Part shown: positions 25,007 through 36,279 of the stretch, piece after piece
Numbering within the stretch: the stretch's first letter is position 1
How the letters are laid out: each line of letters opens with the position of its first letter
Translations under genes and position numbers: made by a program
Notes under the pieces: model-generated
Seen by the model: the letters and a program-made list of their open reading frames with translations, nothing else
Told to the model about the DNA's origin: nothing
Database searches by the model: none
From: Zygnema cylindricum
Taxonomy: Eukaryota > Streptophyta > Zygnematophyceae > Zygnematales > Zygnemataceae
NCBI GenBank assembly: GCA_037447655.1
Contig: JBBHKE010000779.1
Span: 110,813 to 166,094, forward strand
Length of the DNA: 55,282 nucleotides
Reading direction: 5' to 3'

Positions 25007-25510
25007 TTAAAGCCGTGATTGTCCAAACAGGCCTGTTGCTCCTTTCACCGGGACTACTCGTAATTTTTCTTCGTCCTTCTGGACCTTCTTAGGAACTGAA
25101 ACTACTAGCAATCCATTATCACAAACTGCACTTATCTTTCCAATGTCAACATTATCTGGCAGCCGAAACTTCCTTGTAACTGTTTTTTCTCTGTTTCTTT
25201 CAGTCAAAAGATAAAAATCACTAGATTCCTTCTTCTGTTCCTCTTCCTTCTTGACTGCTTGTAAACGTAAAACGCGACCTAACTGCACTTGAACTTCCAC
25301 ATCCTCCTTCCTAGCTCCAGGAACCTCAGCATAAAGGATAAAGGCACGGTTTGTCTCCTTAATATCAACAGGCATGGCTTGATTGCTCAACCGACTCAAC
25401 ATCATTTTGCCAAAAAGTGAATCTGTATCAACGAGACGTGACAAATCAGACTCAGAATGTTTTCTTTCGCCTTTTTGCACCGAGTCAACAATGTTTGCAG
25501 GTATTGCCAT
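25007..25510 (-). CDS. Small heat-shock protein (HSP20 family), cytosolic-type
   Basis: An uninterrupted 167-residue frame carries an alpha-crystallin domain at about residues 46-142. It begins MPVDIKETNRAFILYAEVPG, has the loop TERNREKTVTRKFRLPDNVD (about 103-122), and ends with the hallmark DNGLLVVSVPK (131-141). A V-V-P-V segment near 152-155 may stand in for the usual C-terminal I-x-I oligomerisation motif. These ATP-independent chaperones form oligomers that hold unfolding clients. There is no signal or transit peptide, so a cytosolic location is likely. The N-terminal arm is diverged from the canonical class I MSLIP start. The lack of introns is typical of this family. A gapped heat-shock element lies about 100 bp upstream. 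Confidence 0.93.
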   Translation of the reverse strand: MAIPANIVDSVQKGERKHSESDLSRLVDTDSLFGKMMLSRLSNQAMPVDIKETNRAFILYAEVPGARKEDVEVQVQLGRVLRLQAVKKEEEQKKESSDFYLLTERNREKTVTRKFRLPDNVDIGKISAVCDNGLLVVSVPKKVQKDEEKLRVVPVKGATGLFGQSRL

Positions 25511-25605
25511 GGCTGAGAGGCCACAGACGTGTGATCAATTAGGTCAATTAATTATTTTTGTCATACCTACAGTTGAATTATCTCTAGTTTGGCAATGGGA
25601 GCTTT

Positions 25606-25629
25606 GAATGTTCCAAGGATTCTTTCGAA
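25606..25629 (-). promoter_or_regulatory. Candidate heat-shock element
   Basis: The sequence GAATGTTCCAAGGATTC contains a perfect GAAnnTTC pair (25,606-25,613) and another TTC exactly 10 bp on, as expected for a gapped heat-shock factor site. It lies about 95 bp upstream of the HSP20 start codon, a normal distance. An AT-rich stretch at about 25,545-25,560 could serve as TATA region. This is inferred from sequence only. Confidence 0.55.
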
Positions 25630-26009
25630 AATACAAATTGAGAGGGAGCGTTGGGAAGCTATCCAGCCAAAAAGCGAAGCTACGTCACACAATCTTGAGT
25701 GGATCAACTGTAAGAATTGGTGACGTACACATTGACTACGTTTCTAGAAGCGGAAAGAATATCCGCAAAAGATCTTTAACCTATTTAAGTATTTATATTA
25801 TATTTCGTATTGTAGCGTATTTCCTTTGATTTCGGGACCATAAATAGGAAAATCGTACCGAATGGAGAATTGGATTTATGACGAAAGGTACTGTAGAGAA
25901 CAAAATCAGATCCAGTCATCTTTCTAGAACTAATGACATGCTGACGTATGCATGAACATCTTTCTGCATCATGATTGCAGGCTGACGCCATTAGTGTTAA
26001 ATAATTTTT
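25630..26009. other. Spacer upstream of the heat-shock gene
   Basis: No gene is seen. It ends with TAATTTTT at 26,002-26,009, the left copy of the 8-bp target duplication of the foldback element that follows. Confidence 0.5.
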
Positions 26010-26698
26010 GGGAATTGATCATGACAGTGACTGTTTTGGTTGCGCACAGTCACTTACGTCATTTTTTCAAATATTGTACAGTTGAAGTACATACTGGTAC
26101 AAATAAAGTACCGTTGAATACAAATTTGACGGTCAATCGGTTGAACAACTTTGACTTTCAAAATATTTCAACCGGTTAAAATTTTGTCGCGCTTGCGAAC
26201 GTCGACCGTCATAATAAAATTAGCAATTCACACGGCCGGCGAACGTTTACGGTAACAAAACTGCGGCAACCACATGTAAATAAAATGGTTGCATACAGTC
26301 ACTTTTTGTCTTTACGTGAAGTGAGAGCACTTAGCCGCAAAATTGAAATTTAATCGTGTAAGCGTTACATTGAACTTAGACGCAAATTGAAACGAAACCT
26401 CTTTAAATTAAACTGAACTACTGTAAGTTTTGTACGGAAATATTAAAACGCACGAAACAAAATTTTGCTGTCAATGTAAGAATGTTGAATCGTAGATAGT
26501 GTGGCTCGATTTCGTCGCGCGTGACGACGCGCATTTTTTTCATTTAATTTCAATTGATATTTTTACGCCGGTCCGTTTTATTATAGTGAACAAAGTTTAT
26601 TTCGTTTCGTGCGGTTTAATATTTCCGTACAATACTTATAGTACTTTAGTTTAAAGAGGTTTCGTTTCATTTTGCGTCTAAGTTCAATGTAACGCTTA

Positions 26699-27413
26699 GG
26701 GTGAATCTCCATCAGGCGAAAAGTGGGGTTCTTTATTTTAAAAAGTGTACTTTCGTACAGATCCAGCTCATTTTCGTACAGAGACGTACTGATTTTATAT
26801 ATATACTTTTTTAAACATGATTGCTGTCGGCGCGTCAGCAAGATTCTCCAAACTTCTGGGCGACAACGTCGACCGTCCGATTACGTGTTTTCGAAGCAAG
26901 CGGTCACGTCGTCCAGTGATTAATTACTCTCTTCAAGAGGAGAGTCATCAATCACCGGACGTGTAAAATGTTTACGCGTGGAAAGGTGACGTACGGGCCG
27001 CGCGCCTTCGGACAGGTGGGAATCAAATCCAACGAAAACCACCAAAAAAAAAATTTGTTGAAGAATGTGTCGTGACGCCTCCTCCACGATCCGCTGACAT
27101 CCGGAATTTATGGCGCCACGACGAAACACGAACGACAAATCAGCTACAAAAAATACAAAACACGAACGTACAGATTGTACATTCACGTAATTTAATTTTG
27201 CGACTGGATGTACAGATACAAGTCCAGATAATTGTGCTTTTGGAATCTTTGACTGCTCGTCGTCAGAATATGAACCTACGTGCGTCCAATCGAAAGAAAG
27301 CACGTACGCGATAGATTCCATTTCTGACACGACCTGATGGAGAAGTGAACGAAGTATTACTGCCAGTAAACGTTTCCGTACGATTACTGTCGGCGCTTGA
27401 TGGAGGGTTACCC
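26699..27413. mobile_element. Harbinger/Tourist-like MITE E3, nested
   Basis: The ends are GGGTGAATCTCCATCAGGCG on the left and GGGTAACCCTCCATCAAGCG (inverted) on the right, with TTA at 26,696-26,698 and 27,414-27,416. It interrupts the right arm of the foldback element. The left arm at 26,359-26,361 has the single uninterrupted triplet. A near-palindrome ACTCTCTTCAAGAGGAGAGT lies at about 26,926-26,945, in the same place in the element as the palindrome of E1. Confidence 0.85.
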
Positions 27414-27444
27414 TTACACGATTAAATTTCAATTTTGCGACTAA

Positions 27445-28141
27445 GGGTGGACTTCCATTAGACGTCCCAGTAATTGTACGGAAAATTTTACTGAAGGGCG
27501 TGCCTTCTATTAGGTCGCGTCTGTAAACCTGCGTGGCTCATTCTGGTTGGTAACACGTAGGTTAATATTCGATGCTTAAAATCTAGAAAGAATCTTCGAA
27601 TGCAATGTCAGAACGCAATATCTGTACGAGTGGAAGTAATATCTGTACCAGCAGAGATAATATCTGTACCAGCGGAGGTAATTAATGACTCGTACAGAGG
27701 GCATTAAATGTACTACCCAAAATTTCAAAACGCAACGACAAAAAGGCGGCGGCAAACTTTGATGGTGGGGAGCGTGACGGAATAATTTCGGCGGATTCGC
27801 AGCCACCCTGGCGGAAGGCACATGGCCCTTGCGACGTGTACGCACATACGCGCGCGCTCATCGTGGATTCTATATACCTTTTCCACGCGGCCTATTTTTA
27901 CACGTTCTGTATTCGAGAATTGTCCTCACTGTGCACGGTCTTAGAAAACTGTAGGTTGATGACGTGGCGTCACGGATAAAAAGTGTAATAAAAATCGGAC
28001 GGTCCTAATTTACGCCTACAACCTTGGACAATTTTCTGTAATGTTGTTTTCGTTGAAAAAAATAAGATTCTGTACGAACCTGTACGAAACGGTACGGCCC
28101 TCAGTAAAAAACCTCACTTTTTCGCTAATGGAAGTCCACCC
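27445..28141. mobile_element. Harbinger/Tourist-like MITE E4, nested
   Basis: The inverted ends are GGGTGGACTTCCATTAG, identical over 17 bp, flanked by TAA on both sides. It is inserted in the right arm of the foldback element. Its interior shares with E2 the segment CCCTGGCGGAAGGCACATG and the following GCGACGTGTAC word. Its right TAA doubles as the left TAA of E5. Confidence 0.88.
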
Positions 28142-28144
28142 TAA

Positions 28145-28782
28145 GGGTATGGTTACATCAGGCGGTCTCTGTAATAGTACGGACAGCAAAATTTCTGTAT
28201 TACAGAGGCCTCGATTACATCGCGTATCGTCTGCAAACAAGTTTTTACATACGTGTTCTGATTTGAGTGGTTCCACGTAAGTCGACTATCAAATCTCTAA
28301 AATCGTCAAAGATTTGAAAACCGACCATTTTCGTATGTAAATACGTACTTACGTCTTCCGTACGTGTACTTCGCAAGTGTACCACGTCAATGTACCTCAG
28401 AGATCTCCTTCACTCTGCTGACTTTCAGGAAAAAACCGTATTTCTTTTCGGCAAAGATTTTACGGTCACCTTGTCCGAAGGCACGTGACTTTGGGGGCGT
28501 GTGAAAATTTTCATTTTTCATCGACGCGTGTCTATCGTCCAGGTGTAGCGAACTGACAGGTTCTGGGTTCACCAATACAGAGGCGTATGGAGCGATTGCT
28601 TCGCAGATGAAGACCAAAATGTAATTGGACGGTCGACGTCTTCACCCGGATACTTGGAGAATCGTAATCTAATTTTCTGTAATGTTGTTTTCAAGAAACT
28701 CACGAAAATGTAGTACGGGATGGTACGGACAAGTACAAAATTCTGTATTAAACCTCACTTTTCGTCTGATGTAACCATACCC
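28145..28782. mobile_element. Harbinger/Tourist-like MITE E5, nested
   Basis: The inverted ends are GGGTATGGTTACATCAG, identical over at least 17 bp, flanked by TAA. It lies head-to-tail with E4 and shares one TAA triplet with it. It has no coding frame. The intact counterpart of the target is the single TTA at 26,331-26,333 of the opposite foldback arm. Confidence 0.88.
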
Positions 28783-29124
28783 TAAGTGCTCTCACCGTGG
28801 AGCTCACGTAAAGACAAAAAGTGACTGTCTGCAACCATTTTATTTACATGTGGTTGCCACAGTTTTGTTACCGTAAACGTTCGCCGGCCGTGTGAATTGC
28901 TAATTTTATTATGACGGCCGACGTCCTCAAGCGCGGCAAAATTTTAAACGGTTGAAACAATATTTTGAAAGTCAAAGTTGTCCAACCGATTGACCGTCAA
29001 AATTTTACTCAACGGTACTTTATTTATACCAATATGTACTTCAAACGTACAATTTTTGACAAAGTGACGTAAGTGACTGTGCGCAACGAAAACAGTCACT
29101 GTCATGATCAATTCCCTAATTTTT

Positions 29125-29779
29125 TCGCCCCTTAATTTTTTTTTTCTGTGTACACACTTGTCCGATTTTCAATTTCAGACCGCCAATCGGAAGCTGAGAA
29201 CTTTGCCTTTCAATCGCAACCATCAGATCCACAATCCGACATGTGTGTACGAGGAAAGATGTTTTAAGTGGCAAAAAAAAACATTAACACTAATAGCGAT
29301 ACGCGGTGTAGAGTTGCGTATCCTACGACCTACATTGGTACAACGATTTAATCGAATTACGGATGCAGCCAATTCGGCTGGCAATCGATACGTTGAGTCG
29401 ATGCGATTTTCTGATGATTTTTTTATGTCGACCTGTCGACAAATTCTACCACGGAGTTCGAAAATTTATTTTTCAGAGATATTTTTTTTCATACCAAAAT
29501 TTCTATGTTTCATTCCAGGAAGAGGGAGGTGGACAGGCCATGGTGGTTGAGACTTCAGCTCTCGAGGTTGTTGACGTTTAGGTTTGAAGAGGAAATGGCA
29601 TGACTTGCGAAAAAAGGAAGACGACAAACTGAAGTACATACCAGGCTCCAGGATGACTAAATTGTACTTCGGCCTCCTCACTTTCTTAGTAAGGCAACAA
29701 ATTTTCTCGGTGTGCAATCATTTTTTTGAGGAAAACGACAGAAAAGGACTTACTCAGGCACATTGGCGCATATCCTGAA
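29125..29779. other. Spacer, nothing clear
   Basis: AT-rich DNA. A word like GGCAAAAAAAAACATTAACAC near 29,272 matches the ends of the small MITE at 40,476-40,576, so a half element may be present. No gene is seen. Confidence 0.35.
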
Positions 29780-29871
29780 GTCCGTTTAGAAAGCTAATCG
29801 ATGATGACTAAATGATGCCGCCTTCCCGTCTTTGTTCTGGACAAACCTGTGACGAAGTCAACGGACACGTT
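29780..29871 (-). pseudogene. Ty3/gypsy integrase relic
   Basis: The minus strand reads NVSVDFVTGLSRTKTG...HHLVIID-stop-LSKRT. This matches the integrase core of plant Ty3/gypsy retrotransposons, in which an M/V-D-F-V-T-G-L-P block is followed by a V-V-D-R-L-S/T-K block. The D of VDF is the first catalytic aspartate. An in-frame stop replaces the R of D-R-L-S-K, and stops occur just upstream, so the copy is dead. Adjacent sequence up to about 30,330 may be more of the same element but is too decayed to assign. No LTRs were found. Confidence 0.65.
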
Positions 29872-31269
29872 TTATCATGGTTGATAAGGACCGGCCATGG
29901 CTGGAGAACTCTGGCCAAAAGCACGACAATAACATTCACAAGTCCTGAATGGTTTTTGGGAAATAGTAACAGTGGTGTCCATTTGTTAACGAGTGTTGCA
30001 ATAGGAATGGAGTACGACAAGGTTACTTGTCAAGGATTCGGCCGGGAAATCTGTCTTCGACTTTAGCATGGCATATCTGATAAAGATGTCACAGTTACTA
30101 CAGAGAGCGGAAAGGTGTGCTCGGCAGGAAAATGCACTCTTTAGCGTTCTCTACTGTAGTCAAAATTGCAGATGTCTTGACTTGCCAAAATAAGTCATAC
30201 CCCTGAATCTTAACATTCGGCGTGTCTGTCCCTTTGCTGATTGAGCCAAAGCTTGCATATACTCCCGATTGCCTATTTTGATCCTGAATGAGGATAAGTT
30301 TCCATGAAGACGAAATCTGTAAGTTGTTACTGGTTGTTACTAGTTTACATAATAATACTTTGCATGTTCTCCACTACCTGTTTTTATTTCAGTTTATGTC
30401 ACTAGTAACCTATTCAACAGCTAATCAGGAACAAAAACGTGTCGTTATACTGTGAAACTGTGCCTATTCACCTTAGTAATGGCAGCACCGCACAATCAAT
30501 AGAACGTCATGCAAACAGGTGACTGGGTTTGTAATTTTCACGGCGCAAACATTGCAGACAAACAAGCATTTTGCCGAGGAACACTCCGGCCTACCGGGCA
30601 TGGTAAAATAGGATCATGGCACATTGTGGAATACAACGGTACACCATATTGAGGAAACCACATGCCTGGTTAAGGATCCATGTGATGAAATTGCATGCAA
30701 GAAGCACCTAAATTTAGATAAACAGCAACCACTGTTCATATGTCACAAGTGACCTACCTACAGGATGCCAAAAGTAGCCACGACTAGCCAATATAACGGT
30801 TCAAAGTCAGAAAATCAATGAAACACACAACCATCATTTTGGTCAAAAATGGAGCATTCTAGCAGACGGATTCAATAAAGGCTGTGAATGGGAAAACTAA
30901 ATGGATATCAATGTTTTTATTACTGAGTATGTAAGAATAACATAAACTTATAAAACGGACACAAATTATTTTACTTTACTACCAGCTCACCCTCGAGTAC
31001 CTCCATAATCCTACTTAATGCAAAATAAACTGCCCATAGCAAAACCACAAAAGTTAAACATGCAATAAGCAACGACTTGAGCTTACAACAAAGTAAATAC
31101 AAAACAGGAATAAGGTAAAGCGGGCTCAAGTACAAAAATCGTTATTTCCAGAAGAACTGTAGTCTTTCTCGGATCAGCAACGGAGCAGTTGCTCCAAGCA
31201 AGGCAATCTCTGCTTCGATTTTCCTACACGCCATTTTTCTCGAAGAACTTATGGTATACACCCTTCCAC
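29872..31269. other. Spacer including 3' flank of the prolyl hydroxylase gene
   Basis: No independent gene is supported. The part next to 31,269 should be the 3' untranslated region of the minus-strand prolyl 4-hydroxylase. Reading frames around 30,150-30,310 on the minus strand are broken. Confidence 0.4.
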
Positions 31270-34200
31270 TTATGTCCTATATTCGTGAACTCGCATCCAC
31301 TTTGTAGCCGACCACTTGTTACCTTCAATCACAGGACAGCCGGCTGATTGCCATTCCAGCCCACAACAAGACAGAAGCCATGTTTGTTAGCAAGGCTATG
31401 TGCAAAACTAAGTAGAAATCTAAATCAGGTATACTGTTCTAATCAGCCTTTGCTCTGGGTTAACAACAAAAAAACTATAAGCTATAGAAGGCCACAATTT
31501 CTTGCGTTTTTTCAGAACCATCATTTTACAAACCATAAAACACTAAGACACAAGGGAAATAAAGGCAGCTTCAAATTAATTACATATTTCCATTAATGGC
31601 CATCAATCTCCGGTGTTGATTCGTCTTTTTGTGGTCACGTGGCGCTACCACAGATGGCTACACCCTGTGATCGCCAATAACTTCGACAAAACTCCACATC
31701 TACAATAAGACTACCCATTGTATAATTGCCCCAGAGTTTCACAGTCTCACAATTGAAAGCAAACACCTTTACCTTTTAGTAAGTATATCCAGTAATACCA
31801 AAATTTGTGCAATACCAACCACAATCTCGAAGTTTCTGTTAGCACTGAAAACCGCAAAAACCAAGTTGGGGGCAGAGAGAAAATACGAACAAAAAAACAT
31901 TGGCAGAACGGGTGTGATACCTATATCGCATTTCTATGCCAGTAACTACACCGATGCCATGTTCTTAACGACTCTTATGTTGTTGCAACCTTGTCAGCTA
32001 GTCAGCATGCCTTGACAATGTTTCTTTCAGTGTTGTTAACTTGCGAAGCCCAGGAGACTTGGACCGATTATTGAAAAATCTGACCCAAATGCTCTTATAA
32101 TTGCCTTACTTTGCTCCATTTTCGCTGTGAACTCCCAACCCAGAAAGAGAACTACGATTTTCTCCTTCATGGAGCCTGAACCACACTAGTTTGACCAATT
32201 TGAGTTCAGACTGAATACAAACAGAATAACATATCCTACCACGTGAATCGCTAGTAGTGTTAAAAATAACGTAGCATGGGGTTTATTTCAGTGTTATCGA
32301 TTCTTATTTTGTCCAACGTGGACGAATTTCAACGGCTGGCCAAATTAGTATTAAAAATAATTATTAGGATTATTAATGCTACTTTATGTTCAGGGGCCAA
32401 AAAAAAAAAAAAACCAGCACTGAAATAGTGTCATTAACTCTGATAATGATTCACAGTGTAGCACTCAAGTGAACAAGAGAAGTCTCACCGTGCAAACTTT
32501 TGGCATCCACGGTAGCGTCAGGCTTCATGCTCCAGAAAAGGAGGGCATCCCCACGTTTAGGACGAACAGAAACTCCTCCTTTCCCACATTCTGAGAGATC
32601 ATTCCAACCGGGCTTGTTAGGGTCACCATCTGTCGCTGGAAAGACAGTCTCGCCTCCGGAATCGACGTCAGAGAGGTACATCAGAAGAGTTGCTATTCTC
32701 TGTCCTCCATTTTTAGTATTTACAGTATCATGAAAGTAGTCGTAGTGGCCTTCATATTTCTGTCCTTTCTGGTAATGTAGGACCTGAATACCCTCGCCAT
32801 GAGCTTTTATGTGACATCCCACAACACAATTACCCAAGAGCCCAGTCAGTACTGGTCTATCTGGGCAACAACTGAGAGAGGTATTTAGAAGGGGTCAACT
32901 CTCACTTGCAATAAGGCACATCATCCCAATTTCTTGACCTGAGATACCTTCAACTGCATAAGAGAACATTATCATATAACTACCATAAACCTGATTCAAG
33001 GTCCTTCCATGATCAGTCCCATTAACTCTACTTTCATATTCATATCTAATTCTGTAAGACTTATTCCCCAAACAGCTTCAAACCTCTTTAAGCGAAAAAT
33101 AGATCTGACGCAATTCAAACATTCAAAGTGAGGCTCAAATACTTTTTCTTATCCTCCCATTTTCCTTCCTGTACAAAAGCCATCAGTGATGAATGCTTAC
33201 AAACAGGAATGAAGGTAAAATCTGCAATACGCTGTTCAATTTTGCGAATCACCTCATCCTGCCCACGTCGCAAAAAGGTGCCTGAGGACGTTCGGACCCT
33301 GCCCAGGGGAAGTACAGAAATACACTGTGAGACATTGTTAGCGTTAAGAGATAATTACTATGAGGACTCTTTTGGTGTCAATAACTCCATTTGCGGTCCA
33401 AACAACGTGGACAATTGTGAACTGCAAAAAGAATAAGCGTTTGGAAAGAACAATTAGTATTAATAGCACCGTTTTGTGTTCAAAGGGCAAGAAAAAACAA
33501 GACGGACTAAGTCTTTTTAACATTAATATCGATTCACGGTGTAGCATTTCACAGTTAAATGAAACACCAACAAAGGCATCGAAAGACACTTTCTGACCAT
33601 GAATGAAGAGTTAAAATTAGTTGGAACAAAATATTAAAAAAAAAAAACAAAATTAATTCAAGTTTGCTGGGTCTCCCATTACTAATCAGGCTGGCAATGC
33701 CTTGTTGATTACCACTCAGGCAAGTGCAACGAGAGAAACAACAAAAAGAGGGAAAGCGAAAGAACTGTCGACATGCATGAAGTTGTTGAAAGTAAATTGT
33801 TATAAATTGACATCAAAGACCACTGACGACCCAAACCATATTTGCATTGTATATTACTGCGTGAAATACTGCTCAGTCCCTTAAGACTTACAAGGAAAAG
33901 AAATGCTACCCGCTAGTTCAAAACAAATATTGACGTGCATACTCAAAGAGAACTCCAAATGGTTGGCTGCATCTGAAGCAAGATCATAAAATGTATTACT
34001 TAATACTGAAAAAAGCTATGACATCATATAAAAACAAACCAAGAGCATTTCTTTCTTCATTTTGCTATTTTCATAGCTGTCAATATTGAGCTTCGACAAA
34101 GAAAATCTAAGTGACGCATGATTATCCGAACCTGCTAAAAGTCAACTCAAGTGGTCATGATAAACACTTGACCAGTGCCCTTCTGAAAAATGACGGTAAT

Positions 34201-35338
34201 GTACAATGAAAACTATTCAGACAAGCAAGAACTTTATTTTCATCACCCCAGGATACAACTGCCTATAACCATCACCATGGAAATCTTTGCACTGTGGCCT
34301 GCTTATAGAATTGATCATAGATCAAATGTGCGAAAACAATTGCGACCATACCACAATATGGGGTTACAGCATATATCGATTCCAACTGTTTTTACACATT
34401 TGAACTATAGAATTGACTTGCTTTAGTGGCTTCCAATGCCCGCCATGGCTCTTGCCTGCTGTCTTTGCTACCGCCCGTTGCCGCGTCCACAACTGTTGAT
34501 TTCACCATGGCTGGTGCTGCTTGATGGATGAGGTAAAGGCATTCCTTTGGGGTCTGCATTTTCATTAATTTCATAAAAGAATCTGTTACCTGACTGTTTG
34601 TTATTCATCAAATCAATAAACAGCAAAAATCAGAGGAAAACTATGATGCTTACGTTTAAATTTACACGGTAAGTGGGTTCACCACCAGGTAGGCAACATG
34701 GATTACATGCTCCTTTCAAGATCCAATGCAGAAAGTTATGCGGTTTTTGAGGGTGGAGGTTGCTTGGATTAAAAAGAATAGAGAACAGTCTCTCATAGCT
34801 GACAAAAAAATCACCACTGAACAAGGCATTTCAACTTACCAAAAAGTTGTGATAAAGAAAAGCTCGGGGCGACCAGGATAAAACCTCTGCCCACGGGGCA
34901 TGTGCTAACTCAGTCTTATGGTCAACGCCCCCCCGGAGACTACCTGGCGAAGGAACATAACTGCAAATACATTAAGATATCAGTTAGCATTCCAGATACT
35001 TTTTTACAACAGAAAGATATGATTGAGCAACAAATACCACAGGCTACTGTGCATGTCAGATACAAGATCAGACAAAAGGATCACAAGGTAAACGCAGGGA
35101 AGTAACAACTGGCATAATACCTCTAAAATAAAATCGTTCGTCTTCTATAAGTGAAGTCAACAATTGTAAGGTCAAATGGCGATGAGATAATTCACAAATC
35201 TTAAAAGTTGGGATAAACAGATTTTACTCACGTTTGTCCCTGCCAGCCGATAAGCCGATCATCTCCAGTAACAAAAATTGCAGAATTCAGGAGCGTACCC
35301 AGTAAGATAAAAACCGCAATTTTTCCAAAATCCATCAT
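31270..35338 (-). CDS. Membrane-anchored prolyl 4-hydroxylase (2-oxoglutarate/Fe(II) oxygenase)
   Basis: Six exons (descending coordinates 35338-35232, 34960-34840, 34553-34456, 33298-33201, 32803-32489, 31343-31270) encode 270 residues. Phases agree throughout. Residues about 4-24 form a hydrophobic signal anchor, as in plant P4Hs of the ER/Golgi that hydroxylate proline in cell-wall glycoproteins. The catalytic domain begins VLSWSPRAFLYHNFL and includes STVVDAATGGSKDSRVRTSSG. It keeps H161 and D163 (HYD), H246 (SLH) and K256 (GNKW): the iron triad and the 2-oxoglutarate lysine. It ends KWMRVHEYRT. Intron 3 uses a GC donor (34,455-34,454) with a normal AG, required to restore SRVRTSSG. The 57 bp at 34,943-34,887 are read through; they could also be spliced out in frame. 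Intron 5 (32,488-31,344) carries a small MITE-like segment. Confidence 0.92.
32281..32460. repeat. MITE-like segment in prolyl hydroxylase intron 5
   Basis: GTTATCGATTCTTATTTTGTCC at the left and an inverted counterpart ending GATAATGATTCAC at the right resemble the ends of the small MITE at 40,476-40,576. A related segment lies at about 33,430-33,560 in intron 4... near the 33,298 exon. Divergence is high, so the assignment is tentative. Confidence 0.35.
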
Positions 35339-36279
35339 TCCTGCAATCGCTTAAACTGTAGTGGATACAATCACACAGTATGGTTAGGTGAATTATATGA
35401 GCCCCCTCGCATTTCTGGCGCAGTAACCATAGTACTCGCACATAAACATGTAAAAGTTTGTAAAAACAGTACAGTTTTCTGTACAATTACAGTGACTACT
35501 GGGCAGTATTAGCAGTAATTGCATGCGTAGAATTACTCTATTAGCCAGCTTTTGTAAAATCCAACAAAAAAATCGAGTAAAGAATGAGCTTCCAGATAAT
35601 GCTGATAAATAGTAAGTTAGAAGAAGCAATCAAACATAAAACATAGAGTAATAAAAATGGACCCTACAAAATCAAACGGCCGGTTAAAGTTGATTTCCTA
35701 CCACCATAATCATTTTTCCCTTTTCCCTTGCTTTCTTGAAAAAACTAAAAAAGAATCAAAACAGGCAAATCAACAATAGCAGTTTCTTACCTTCGATCAA
35801 AAAAACGATATATTCCAGCATGAGAAAGAATCAACCGAGGCTTCTACCCAGCACTTTTTCCAACAAATTTCGGACGAGAGCTTTGGAGCTCTACGGTCCT
35901 ACCTTGAAAGTTGAAAGTTGAAACTGTGTAACAAATCAGTTCACAATTCAAAACTCTGATTCCCATGACCGTGCCAATCTAAATCTTATGTACCGTCGTA
36001 ACTTTTCATGCACACTATTGAACCGTGGGGGGACTGGTGTGGCTGGCACCGTACAATACAACAATACAGTATAATACAATACAGTATAGTACTGTAATGT
36101 ACTAAAAATTTAAAAAACGTGAAGAATTAATTAAGAAAGCACGAGGGTAAACCATCTGAGTACACGGGGAAAAAAATATATGTAATAATAACAATAGACA
36201 TATAATTTCTGAGCGTAATAAAGCGTACGGTACAGTGCTCTCCAGCACTGTACGAAAAGTTCTAAAAGTATGAAACATA
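35339..36279. other. Upstream region of the prolyl hydroxylase gene
   Basis: This is the promoter and leader of the minus-strand gene, followed by simple sequence: ATACAATACAGTATA-type words at 36,053-36,105. A copy of the GGTAAACCATC repeat is at about 36,130-36,180 (described under findings). No gene is seen. Confidence 0.45.

Larger units (their letters stand above)
26010..29116. mobile_element. Foldback element with ~450-bp inverted arms and nested insertions
   Basis: Both ends read GGGAATTGATCATGACAGTG when taken inward, and TAATTTTT lies directly outside both (26,002-26,009 and 29,117-29,124), an 8-bp target duplication. The left arm runs continuously from 26,010 to about 26,461. The right arm is the same sequence inverted but broken into 26,596-26,698, 27,414-27,444 and 28,783-29,116 by elements E3, E4 and E5. 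Without those insertions and their extra triplets the element would be about 1,048 bp with a loop of roughly 130 bp. No transposase is encoded. The 8-bp duplication fits hAT or some Mutator-like elements; the long arms favour a Mutator-like or foldback class. Confidence 0.85.
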
